This document shows, one piece after another, positions 7,581 to 13,023 of a DNA stretch of 15,979 bases. Numbering within the stretch: position 1 is the first letter of the stretch; each line of letters opens with the position of its first letter. A model generated the notes under the pieces. It saw only the letters and a program-made list of their open reading frames with translations, did no database searches and was not told the origin of the DNA. The stretch spans positions 1 to 15,979 of the forward strand of contig CAYXPZ010000055.1 of NCBI GenBank assembly GCA_964466965.1, given 5' to 3'. Position numbers and translations under genes: made by a program. Source of the DNA: Dichotomicrobium sp964466965. Its GTDB lineage: Bacteria > Pseudomonadota > Alphaproteobacteria > Rhizobiales > Rhodomicrobiaceae.

Positions 7581-8323
7581 GTGGTCAGATCATTGAAATT
7601 TCCGACGTGTCCAAAGCGTTTGGCGGTGTTCAGGCCAACGAGGACATCTCAATGGACGTTGAAGAGGGGCGGATTACCGGGCTGATTGGACCAAATGGCT
7701 CCGGCAAGACCACACTCTTCAATTCCATCGTGGGTTACCACCCGATTGATAAGGGATCGATCAAGTTCGAGGGCCAGGAAATCTCCAAGCTGAAGGTGCA
7801 GGGAATCGCGCGGCTCGGGCTGCTACGGACCTTTCAGCAGACGCGCATCTTCAAGAACATGAACTGCATGGATAACATGCTGATCGCCATTCCCCATCGC
7901 AAACTGACGATGCGTGACATGTTCCAGCGCTCCGAGGCGGCGGAGCGCAAGCGCGCCGAGATGCTGCTCGACTTCGTCGGCTTGTACCAGAAGCGGCTGC
8001 TGATCTCCGGCAGCCTGTCGTTCGGCCAGCAGAAGCTGCTGGAATTCGCCATGGCGCTGATGAACGAGCCGAAGGTGCTTTTGCTGGATGAGCCGACAGC
8101 GGGTATCAACCCCACGCTCATCAACGGGCTTATTGACCGGCTCAAGAAAGCCAACAGCGAGTTCGGCATCACGCTGCTGATCATCGAACACAACATGCGG
8201 GTGATCATGAACATGGCCGACTATGTTTATTGCCTGGCCCACGGCAAGCTGCTTGCTTCGGGCCCGCCGGCGGAAATCCAAAGCGATCAGCGCGTGATTG
8301 ACGCTTACCTGGGAGCGCATTGA
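7577..8323 (+). CDS. livG: Branched-chain amino-acid-type ABC transporter ATP-binding protein (LivG-like)
   Basis: Cytoplasmic ATPase of the importer, 248 residues, the usual LivG length. Walker A GPNGSGKTT at 38-46, Q-loop Gln at about 87-88, signature LSFGQ at 147-151 (the LivG branch commonly departs from LSGGQ here), Walker B VLLLDEP at 167-173 with the catalytic Glu, and the switch His at about 205 (IEHNMR). The LivG-type sequence AGINPTLINGLI follows Walker B. GGAG at 7566-7569 is a well-spaced ribosome-binding site, and the start overlaps the LivM-like stop by four bases. It is expected to work as a heterodimer with the LivF-like ATPase that begins at its own stop codon. Confidence 0.93.
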   Translation: MSGQIIEISDVSKAFGGVQANEDISMDVEEGRITGLIGPNGSGKTTLFNSIVGYHPIDKGSIKFEGQEISKLKVQGIARLGLLRTFQQTRIFKNMNCMDNMLIAIPHRKLTMRDMFQRSEAAERKRAEMLLDFVGLYQKRLLISGSLSFGQQKLLEFAMALMNEPKVLLLDEPTAGINPTLINGLIDRLKKANSEFGITLLIIEHNMRVIMNMADYVYCLAHGKLLASGPPAEIQSDQRVIDAYLGAH

Positions 8324-9246
8324 TGGCCAACAACGAACGGGACGTGTCGCTGGAAAAGGCTGAGGCGCAAGCGGCGGAAGCAGCCCGGAAGGCGCGGTCG
8401 GCGGGCTACCATATGGGCGGCGTCGATACGGTGATGTCCGTGGACGAGGTGACGCGGCAGGCCAAGTCACTCGCAGGCGAAGTACCTGTGAGCAAACTTG
8501 AGACGCTGGCCGGCAACAACCCTTACCTGAGCGTCGAGGACCTCAATGCCGGCTATGGCAAGATGCAGGTGCTTCACGGCATCAACTTGCGCGTTGCCCG
8601 GCAACAATCGCTCTGCCTGATCGGGCCGAACGGCGCGGGCAAATCCACGGTGCTGCACGCGATCTTCGGCTTCAACAACATTTTTTCGGGCTCTGTGCGC
8701 ATCGGCGATGGCGAGGCCAAGCGCGATATCACCAGGCTGTCGGCGAACGAGAAGCTGCGCAAGGCAGGCATCGCTTACATCCTGCAGGACAAGTCTGTGT
8801 TCCCGGGCATGACGGTCGAAGAGAACCTGTGGATGGGCGGCTTTCTTATGGATAAGCCGTCAGACGCGCGCGCCGCTGCTGAGCGGGTTTTCGACAAGTA
8901 CCCGAGGCTGGCCGCACGGCGCAGACATCAGGCCAAGGTGCTTTCCGGCGGCGAGCGCCGGCTGCTTGAAATTTCGCGCGCGCTGGTGATGAACCCGGAG
9001 GTCCTGCTGGTCGACGAGCCGTCGATCGGGCTGGAGCCGCGTTTCATCGACATGGTGTTCGAGATCCTGCACGACCTGCAGCATGTAGATGGCAAGACCA
9101 TCGTGATGGTTGAGCAGAACGCCAAGAAGGGGCTGGAGTTCGCCGATATCGGCTATGTACTGGTCTCCGGGGAGATCGCGATTGCCGGCAAGGGCGACGA
9201 TCTGCTGGATGATCCCAAGGTAGGGCAGTTGTTCCTCGGCGGTTAG
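8323..9246 (+). CDS. livF: Branched-chain amino-acid-type ABC transporter ATP-binding protein (LivF-like) with N-terminal extension
   Basis: Second ATPase of the importer, 307 residues. The ABC domain begins near residue 67: Walker A GPNGAGKST at 101-109, Q-loop ILQDKSVFPGMTVEENL at about 153-169, signature LSGGE at 207-211, Walker B VLLVDEP at 227-233, and VEQN in place of the switch His at about 263-266, normal for LivF. LivF is usually about 235-240 residues, so about 65-70 residues are extra at the N-terminus. They are Ala/Glu/Lys/Arg-rich, likely helical, and of unknown role. The ATG at 8323 shares one base with the LivG-like stop (TGATG) and has GGGAG at 8311-8315. A TTG one codon earlier also lies in frame but the ATG is the better start. 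Confidence 0.92.
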   Translation: MANNERDVSLEKAEAQAAEAARKARSAGYHMGGVDTVMSVDEVTRQAKSLAGEVPVSKLETLAGNNPYLSVEDLNAGYGKMQVLHGINLRVARQQSLCLIGPNGAGKSTVLHAIFGFNNIFSGSVRIGDGEAKRDITRLSANEKLRKAGIAYILQDKSVFPGMTVEENLWMGGFLMDKPSDARAAAERVFDKYPRLAARRRHQAKVLSGGERRLLEISRALVMNPEVLLVDEPSIGLEPRFIDMVFEILHDLQHVDGKTIVMVEQNAKKGLEFADIGYVLVSGEIAIAGKGDDLLDDPKVGQLFLGG

Positions 9247-9267
9247 AGTATCCGTTTTAATCAAGCG

Positions 9268-9316
9268 GGTTTTCTTCCGAAAACCGATTCCGACTTTTCC
9301 GGTCGCACTCCAGTGC
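9268..9316. repeat. REP-like intergenic repeat of alphaproteobacterial type
   Basis: The stretch contains a 7-bp hairpin GGTTTTC-TTCC-GAAAACC (9268-9285), then the motif ACTTTTCCGG, then a small hairpin GCAC-TCCA-GTGC (9305-9316). The combination of an AAAACCG hairpin followed by ACTTTTCCGG resembles short interspersed repeats that are frequent between genes in Rhizobiales. Only one copy is in the window, so its repeat nature is inferred from recalled resemblance. Confidence 0.5.
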
Positions 9317-9319
9317 AGT

Positions 9320-9373
9320 GACACAGACACTTGATTAACGCTCGCAGCACGCTCGCATTCAAGTGTCTGTGTC
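9320..9373. repeat. 15-bp perfect inverted repeat enclosing a direct repeat
   Basis: GACACAGACACTTGA (9320-9334) is matched exactly by its reverse complement at 9359-9373. The 24-base spacer contains ACGCTCGCA twice (9338-9346 and 9349-9357). The arms could form a strong stem in RNA from either strand; there is no T-run on either side. Confidence 0.75.
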
Positions 9374-9491
9374 GAACACGGCACCATTGGTCCGATCAAG
9401 ACATCTGCCTTCCGCGCGCAGCGCCCGACCAAAGGAAGTCTGAATCATCAGGACCACTCGCAAGTCTATGATTCTCGTGAAGCTTTTGAAT

Positions 9492-9538
9492 TTGACATCT
9501 GAGCGAGAGCCTCGCCGCAAGCGGGACTCAAATGTCAA
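9492..9538 (-). terminator. Imperfect long hairpin 3' of the CoA-binding gene
   Basis: Read on the minus strand, TTGACATTTGAG pairs with CTCAGATGTCAA (12 bp with one U-G wobble) around a 23-base GC-rich loop that contains its own small stem (GCGAG-AGC-CTCGC at 9503-9515). It starts 11 bases after the CoA-binding gene's stop codon, so it may end or protect that transcript. It lacks a clear U-run. Confidence 0.45.
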
Positions 9539-9548
9539 GTTCCCTCCA

Positions 9549-9968
9549 CTAGCCGATGAGGCGCGCGTGCTCGATCTTCGGACAGCGGTCCGCGACCACC
9601 TGCAGCCCGGCCGCCTCGGCAATCCGCGCGGCCTCCATGTTCACCACGCCGATCTGCATCCAAAGCACCGTGGCACCGATCGCGACGGCATCCTGGGCAA
9701 TCGGCACAACCGCGTCTGGATGCCGGAATACATCGACCACATCCACAGGCTGTGGCAGGTCGGTGAGCCGCGCCACCACGGGGCGGCCCAGAATCTCGCG
9801 ACCCGGCCGCCCTGCGTTGACCGGGAAAATCTCGTAACCGTGGTCCCGCAGGTACTGCATGATCTGATAGCTTGGCCGCTGCGGGTTCGGACTGGCGATA
9901 ATGACCGCGAAACGGCGACAGCGGGTCAGAATATCTTTCAGACCAGCGTCACTCTCGATCAGCGCCAT
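9549..9968 (-). CDS. CoA-binding domain protein (YccU/CoA_binding_2 family)
   Basis: Small Rossmann-fold protein of 139 residues, like a free-standing CoA-binding domain of succinyl-CoA synthetase. Family marks are the early strand and loop AVIIASPNPQRPSYQIMQYL at about 21-40, NAGRPGREILGRPVV at about 51-65, and the C-terminal DRCPKIEHARL at about 127-137. Members are thought to bind CoA or a nucleotide; the physiological role is unknown. The ATG at 9968 is five bases after the crotonase-like gene's stop, with GGAAGGGA further upstream; a GTG at 9989 in frame would add seven residues and overlap that gene. Co-transcription with the crotonase-like gene is likely. Confidence 0.85.
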   Translation of the reverse strand: MALIESDAGLKDILTRCRRFAVIIASPNPQRPSYQIMQYLRDHGYEIFPVNAGRPGREILGRPVVARLTDLPQPVDVVDVFRHPDAVVPIAQDAVAIGATVLWMQIGVVNMEAARIAEAAGLQVVADRCPKIEHARLIG

Positions 9969-9973
9969 GTGGC

Positions 9974-10807
9974 TCAGCGTCCCTTCCACTGCGGCGCGCG
10001 CTTCTCAAGGAACGCGCCGATGCCCTCCTTCGCGTCCGGCTCCATCATGTTGGCGACCATCACGCCTGCCGCATAATCGTAAGCCTGCGACAGCGGCATC
10101 TCGGCCTGACGATAAAATGTGTCCTTACCGAGCGCCACGACCGACGGCGATTTCGCCGCGATCTTCTCCGCAAGCGCGAACGCGGCCTCCTGCACGCCGC
10201 CAGCCTCGACGACGCGATTGATCAGGCCATATTGCGCTGCCTGGTGCGCGTCGATCATCTCGCCGGTCAGCAGCATCTCCATGGCGTGCTTGCGCGAAAG
10301 GTTGCGTGACAGCGCCACCATCGGCGATGAGCAGAACAGACCGATATTTACCCCCGGCGTGGCGAACTTCGCCTCCTCCGCTGCAACAGCGAGGTCGCAG
10401 GACGCCACGAGCTGACAGCCTGCCGCCGTCGCCGTGCCGCCGACCGCTGCGATCACTGGCTGGGGCAGGCGCACAATCTGCTGCATAACCGCGGCGCATT
10501 TGCGCATGATCCGGTCGTAGAAGGCGCGGCCGCCATCCGGGTCGCCGCGGTGTGCGGTGAGTTCGCGCAGGTCATGGCCTGCGCAGAAGGCCGGCGGCGC
10601 GTGGTCAATCACAACGACCTGGGCGCTTAGGTCGCTGGCGATTTCGCGCAAGCTCCCCTCAAGCGCGGTGAGCAGCCCGTCAGACAGAGCGTTCCGCGCC
10701 TGTGGCCGGTTCAGGCTTAGCCGAATGATCGCGCCCCGCCGATCCAGTAACAGCGGTGCGTCGTGGTTCGGGTCGGCGCCGGATTCGTTCGCTGGGATAC
10801 TCGTCAT
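9974..10807 (-). CDS. Crotonase-fold protein of the ECHDC3 type (annotated as enoyl-CoA hydratase)
   Basis: Enoyl-CoA hydratase/isomerase superfamily protein, 277 residues. The CoA and oxyanion-hole stretch PAFCAGHDLREL is at about 72-83 and the second loop PVIAAVGGTATAAGCQLVAS at about 117-136, then FATPGVNIGLFCSSP at about 148-162. The last two are hallmarks of the ECHDC3 branch. The two glutamates that hydrate the double bond in rat enoyl-CoA hydratase (Glu144, Glu164) are replaced by Gln132 and Gly152, so ordinary hydratase activity is unlikely even though acyl-CoA binding should be kept. ATG at 10807; no strong ribosome-binding site. It is divergent from the PaaI-like thioesterase gene (90-base gap) and leads the CoA-binding gene, a set that suggests acyl-CoA handling of unknown purpose. 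Confidence 0.88.
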   Translation of the reverse strand: MTSIPANESGADPNHDAPLLLDRRGAIIRLSLNRPQARNALSDGLLTALEGSLREIASDLSAQVVVIDHAPPAFCAGHDLRELTAHRGDPDGGRAFYDRIMRKCAAVMQQIVRLPQPVIAAVGGTATAAGCQLVASCDLAVAAEEAKFATPGVNIGLFCSSPMVALSRNLSRKHAMEMLLTGEMIDAHQAAQYGLINRVVEAGGVQEAAFALAEKIAAKSPSVVALGKDTFYRQAEMPLSQAYDYAAGVMVANMMEPDAKEGIGAFLEKRAPQWKGR

Positions 10808-10826
10808 GGCGTTTCACGCGTTTGCT

Positions 10827-10856
10827 TTGACACGCCCGTCAGGCTAACCGATTTAG
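10827..10856 (+). promoter_or_regulatory. Possible promoter of the PaaI-like gene
   Basis: TTGACA (10827-10832) is a consensus -35 box on the plus strand in the divergent gap. The best -10 candidate is ATTTAG/TTTAGA about 18-19 bases later, which is poor. It would give a roughly 35-base leader before the ribosome-binding site GAAGGAG (10885-10891). Confidence 0.35.
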
Positions 10857-10897
10857 ACGAGTGATGCACCTACGCGAAAAATCCGAAGGAGCCGCCG

Positions 10898-11350
10898 ATG
10901 GCCGATGAGCGTCAGAGGGAAGGTGTGATGAGCGTTGCGCAAGTCGACGCATTTCTTGACCATGAGTTTTCAGAGATCCGCCGTACCGCCCCGACGCTGC
11001 AGGTCGAGAGTGTCGGGCACAAGTTCGCGCGTTTGCGGCTGGGGTCTGATCCGCAGCACCTTCGCCCGGGCGGTACGATCTCCGGGCCGGCGATGTTTAC
11101 TCTGGCGGATCTGGCCCTTTATGTTGCGGTTCTGGCGAGCATCGGGCCGGCGGCGCTGGCTGTGACAACCAATCTGAACATGAACTTTCTCCGCCGGCCG
11201 CCGCCGGGTGATCTGCTGGGAGAGGCGCATCTGCTCAAGCTGGGCAAGAGCCTGGCGGTCGGCGAGATTCATCTGCGTGCGCCGGACAGTGCGGAGAGCG
11301 TGGCGCACGCGGTCGGGACCTACGCTTTGCCTCCGGAACGCTTGCGGTAG
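10898..11350 (+). CDS. PaaI family hotdog-fold thioesterase-like protein
   Basis: Hotdog-fold protein of 150 residues, predicted to hydrolyse an acyl- or aryl-CoA. The PaaI-type motif is at about 54-77: HLRPGG, then Ser/Gly, then LADLALYVAV, with Asp at about 71 at the position of the catalytic acid and the GG turn before the long central helix. The second half (NLNMNFLRRPPPGDLLGEAHLLKLGKSLAVGEI) is the usual beta-sheet run. Ribosome-binding site GAAGGAG lies six bases before the ATG at 10898; another ATG at 10928 with GGAAGG before it is a possible shorter start. Located between a divergent crotonase-like gene and rplM, an order I recall from Rhizobiales. Substrate unknown. Confidence 0.85.
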   Translation: MADERQREGVMSVAQVDAFLDHEFSEIRRTAPTLQVESVGHKFARLRLGSDPQHLRPGGTISGPAMFTLADLALYVAVLASIGPAALAVTTNLNMNFLRRPPPGDLLGEAHLLKLGKSLAVGEIHLRAPDSAESVAHAVGTYALPPERLR

Positions 11351-11357
11351 CATTATA

Positions 11358-11393
11358 CCGCTACGTTAGCGGACTGTCCGGAAACGTTTTTTT
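11358..11393 (+). terminator. Possible terminator of the thioesterase gene
   Basis: Eight bases after the stop codon there is a 6-bp perfect hairpin CCGCTA-CGT-TAGCGG (11358-11372), and a run of seven T follows at 11387-11393. A smaller stem CGGA-CTG-TCCG overlaps in between. The distance from the main stem to the T-run (14 bases) is longer than standard, so this is a tentative call. It lies just before the rplM promoter. Confidence 0.4.
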
Positions 11394-11413
11394 GCGCCTT
11401 GAGCAGGTTTTTC

Positions 11414-11442
11414 TTGACTTGCCGGTAGCGATCGGCTATCCG
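11414..11442 (+). promoter_or_regulatory. Housekeeping promoter of rplM-rpsI
   Basis: TTGACT (11414-11419, preceded by C) and TATCCG (11437-11442) are separated by exactly 17 bases. The form CTTGAC-N17-CTATCC is typical of strong alphaproteobacterial sigma-70-type promoters. Transcription would begin near 11449, leaving a leader of about 65 bases before rplM. Confidence 0.65.
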
Positions 11443-11460
11443 CGCGATTAAACAGGGCGT

Positions 11461-11480
11461 GTGGCCGTGCCGCACGCCAC
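11461..11480 (+). promoter_or_regulatory. Leader hairpin of rplM, candidate site for autogenous control
   Basis: GTGG-C-CGTG, loop CCG, CACG-CCAC forms an eight-pair stem with one bulged C in the predicted 5' leader of rplM, about 20 bases before the ribosome-binding site GGAG (11501-11504). In E. coli the rplM-rpsI operon is repressed by L13 acting on its leader; whether this hairpin has that role is inference. Confidence 0.4.
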
Positions 11481-11512
11481 GACCGTTTCCCCGACAAATT
11501 GGAGCAAAGGCC

Positions 11513-11977
11513 ATGAAGACCTTCTCGGCCAAGCCCTCGGATATTGAGAAAAAGTGGGTGCTGATCGACGCCGAAGGCCTTGTGGTCGGCCGGCTCGCTG
11601 CGTTCATCGCCATGCGTCTCAGGGGCAAGCATAAACCCAGCTTCACCCCGCATATGGACGATGGCGACAATGTCATCGTTATCAATGCGGATAAGGTCGT
11701 GTTCACTGGCCGCAAGCGCAACGACAAGACCTATTATTGGCATACTGGCTATCCCGGCGGCATCAAGGAGCGCCAGGCGCACCAAATTCTTGACGGCCGG
11801 TTTCCCGAGCGCGTTTTGGAAAAGGCCGTTGAGCGCATGGTGCCGCGGGGACCGCTTGGCCGCCGTCAGATGAAGAACTTGCGCATCTATCCAGGGCCGG
11901 AGCATCCGCATGAAGCCCAGCAGCCGGAGCCGCTGGACGTTGCCTCCTTGAACCCGAAAAATACAAAGAGATTTTAG
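11513..11977 (+). CDS. rplM: 50S ribosomal protein L13
   Basis: Large-subunit ribosomal protein that binds 23S rRNA early in assembly. 154 residues against 142 in E. coli; the difference is a polar C-terminal tail (EHPHEAQQPEPLDVASLNPKNTKRF), as often seen in alphaproteobacteria. The family core is clear: WVLIDAEGLVVGRLAAFIAMRLRGKHKP at the start, GDNVIVINADKVVFTGRK, YYWHTGYPGGIK, and the signature RMVPRGPLGRRQMKNLRIYPGPEHPH. The ATG at 11513 has GGAG eight bases upstream; an in-frame GTG at 11459 would lie in the leader hairpin region and is rejected. The gap to rpsI is five bases, so the two are one operon. Confidence 0.97.
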   Translation: MKTFSAKPSDIEKKWVLIDAEGLVVGRLAAFIAMRLRGKHKPSFTPHMDDGDNVIVINADKVVFTGRKRNDKTYYWHTGYPGGIKERQAHQILDGRFPERVLEKAVERMVPRGPLGRRQMKNLRIYPGPEHPHEAQQPEPLDVASLNPKNTKRF

Positions 11978-11982
11978 ACCTC

Positions 11983-12474
11983 ATGGCCGAACAGGACATC
12001 AAATCGCTGGATGAGTTGGGCAACGCCGCGGAGAAGCCGGGCGAGGGCTTGGGTACTGCGCCGGTTTACGAACAGAAGCTGGACGAGCATGGACGCGCCT
12101 ATGGCACTGGCCGGCGTAAGAACGCTGTCGCGCGGGTCTGGGTGAAGCCCGGCAAGGGCCAGATCATCGTCAATAAAAAGGACATGACGGAATACTTCGC
12201 ACGCCCGGTGCTGCAGATGCTGGTGCGCCAACCGCTCGTCACCGCGGACCGGGACAGCCAGTACGACGTTATGTGCACGGTGTCTGGCGGCGGGCTGTCC
12301 GGGCAGGCCGGGGCCGTGCGCCACGGTATCGCGCTGGCGCTAACCCGGTATGAGCCGGACTTGCGCCCCTCGCTCAAGAAACAGGGTTATCTGACGCGCG
12401 ATGATCGTCAGGTGGAGCGCAAGAAGTACGGCCGGGCCAAGGCGCGCAAGAGCTTCCAGTTCTCGAAGCGTTAA
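11983..12474 (+). CDS. rpsI: 30S ribosomal protein S9
   Basis: Small-subunit head protein whose basic C-terminal tail reaches toward the P-site tRNA. 163 residues against 130 in E. coli, the extra being a roughly 33-residue acidic N-terminal extension (AEQDIKSLDELGN ...) that alphaproteobacterial S9 proteins usually have. The core starts at GTGRRKNAVARVWVKPGKG and includes VSGGGLSGQAGAVRHGIALALTRY, then LTRDDRQVERKKYGRAKARKSFQFSKR with the invariant final Lys-Arg. No clear ribosome-binding site lies in the five-base gap after rplM; an AGAG sits inside the end of rplM, so translation is probably coupled. Confidence 0.97.
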   Translation: MAEQDIKSLDELGNAAEKPGEGLGTAPVYEQKLDEHGRAYGTGRRKNAVARVWVKPGKGQIIVNKKDMTEYFARPVLQMLVRQPLVTADRDSQYDVMCTVSGGGLSGQAGAVRHGIALALTRYEPDLRPSLKKQGYLTRDDRQVERKKYGRAKARKSFQFSKR

Positions 12475-12495
12475 AGCGTCCCAGCCACCGCCAAC

Positions 12496-12522
12496 AAAAA
12501 TGGCCGGCTTCGCGCCGGCCAT
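12496..12522 (-). terminator. Rho-independent terminator between convergent rpsI and dps
   Basis: ATGGCCGGC (12500-12508), loop TTCGC, GCCGGCCAT (12514-12522) forms a perfect 9-bp GC-rich stem. The A-run at 12496-12500 becomes a T-run after the stem on the minus strand, so it is a standard terminator for the dps transcript. The stem will also act on the plus strand just after rpsI, though without a T-run. Confidence 0.8.
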
Positions 12523-12549
12523 CTGCATTATGGAAATCTGCAATTGGGT

Positions 12550-13023
12550 TTAGTCACGCAGATGAGCGCCGAGCATCCAGGCATATTTGTCATGCTTGCG
12601 CGCCCGCTCAATCGCGAGATCATTGGTGACGATGTCGCCCTGCTTCTCGGCGAATTCGGCCAGCGCCCGCAGGGTGGCTGATACCGTCTCCTGATCCGCT
12701 TTCAGCGCGGAAACCATTTCCTTGTCGGACTTATGTCCGTCGCACTCGTTCACCGCGCTGCGCTTGAGATACTCCGAATGACGCCCCTCGGCATGACCAT
12801 CAAGCGCCTTTATGCGTTCAGCAAGGTCGTCCTGCGCCTCGAAATGGTCTTCATACATTTCCTGGAACAAATCGTGCAGCGGGCCAAACGCCATACCGGT
12901 TACGTTCCAATGATAATTCTGCGCCTTCATCGTCAGGACAGCAGTCTCCGCGAGCGACTGCGTCAGCCCCTCAATAATGTCTTGCTTGGCGTCAGGCGCA
13001 ATTTCCACAGATGTCTGTTTCAT
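12550..13023 (-). CDS. dps: Dps family DNA-binding/ferritin-like starvation protein
   Basis: Dodecameric ferritin-like protein that oxidises and stores iron and protects DNA under starvation or peroxide stress; 157 residues, usual size. The inter-subunit ferroxidase ligands are readable: NYHWNVTG with His38, His50 in GPLHDLF, Asp65 and Glu69 in DDLAERI. The position four residues after His50, usually Asp or Glu, is Gln54 here. Little basic N-terminal tail is present (KQTSVEIAPDAK), so DNA binding may be weak. GAAGGAGA at 13031-13038 is an excellent ribosome-binding site lying within the upstream gene, whose stop overlaps this ATG (ATGA), so the two are translationally coupled. A terminator follows. 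Confidence 0.93.
   Translation of the reverse strand: MKQTSVEIAPDAKQDIIEGLTQSLAETAVLTMKAQNYHWNVTGMAFGPLHDLFQEMYEDHFEAQDDLAERIKALDGHAEGRHSEYLKRSAVNECDGHKSDKEMVSALKADQETVSATLRALAEFAEKQGDIVTNDLAIERARKHDKYAWMLGAHLRD

Larger units (their letters stand above)
9247..9548. other. Non-coding stretch of about 300 bp between convergent operons, rich in inverted repeats
   Basis: I see no credible gene here. It separates livF (plus) from the CoA-binding gene (minus), so both transcripts run into it. From left to right it holds a Rhizobiales-like intergenic repeat (9268-9316), a 15-bp inverted repeat enclosing a 9-bp tandem-like repeat (9320-9373), a short inverted repeat GAATCAT/ATGATTC (9442-9448 and 9468-9474) with the hexamer AAGTCT beside each arm, and a large imperfect hairpin (9492-9538). 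Together these probably serve as bidirectional transcription termination or mRNA 3' protection, built from repeat elements. Confidence 0.7.

Noticed and set aside
8017..8031. Apparent defective ABC signature LSFGQ in the LivG-like ATPase
   Set aside because: LivG-branch ATPases commonly vary at this position and all other catalytic motifs are intact, so this is not evidence of a dead ATPase.
9109..9120. Missing switch histidine (VEQN) in the LivF-like ATPase
   Set aside because: EQN is the normal sequence at this place in LivF proteins, including E. coli LivF.
9247..9548. CRISPR array or insertion-sequence remnant
   Set aside because: The repeats are inverted and differ from each other, there is no regular repeat-spacer pattern, and no transposase fragment or target-site duplication is visible.
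9468..10076. A 202-codon plus-strand open frame starting in the repeat region and running opposite the CoA-binding and crotonase-like genes
   Set aside because: The minus-strand products are recognisable families with proper motifs; the plus-strand product is His/Arg/Pro-rich with no family resemblance and no ribosome-binding site.
11459..11512. GTG start giving L13 18 extra residues
   Set aside because: The ATG at 11513 gives the conserved L13 N-terminus and has a well-spaced GGAG; the extension would cover the leader hairpin and the ribosome-binding site.
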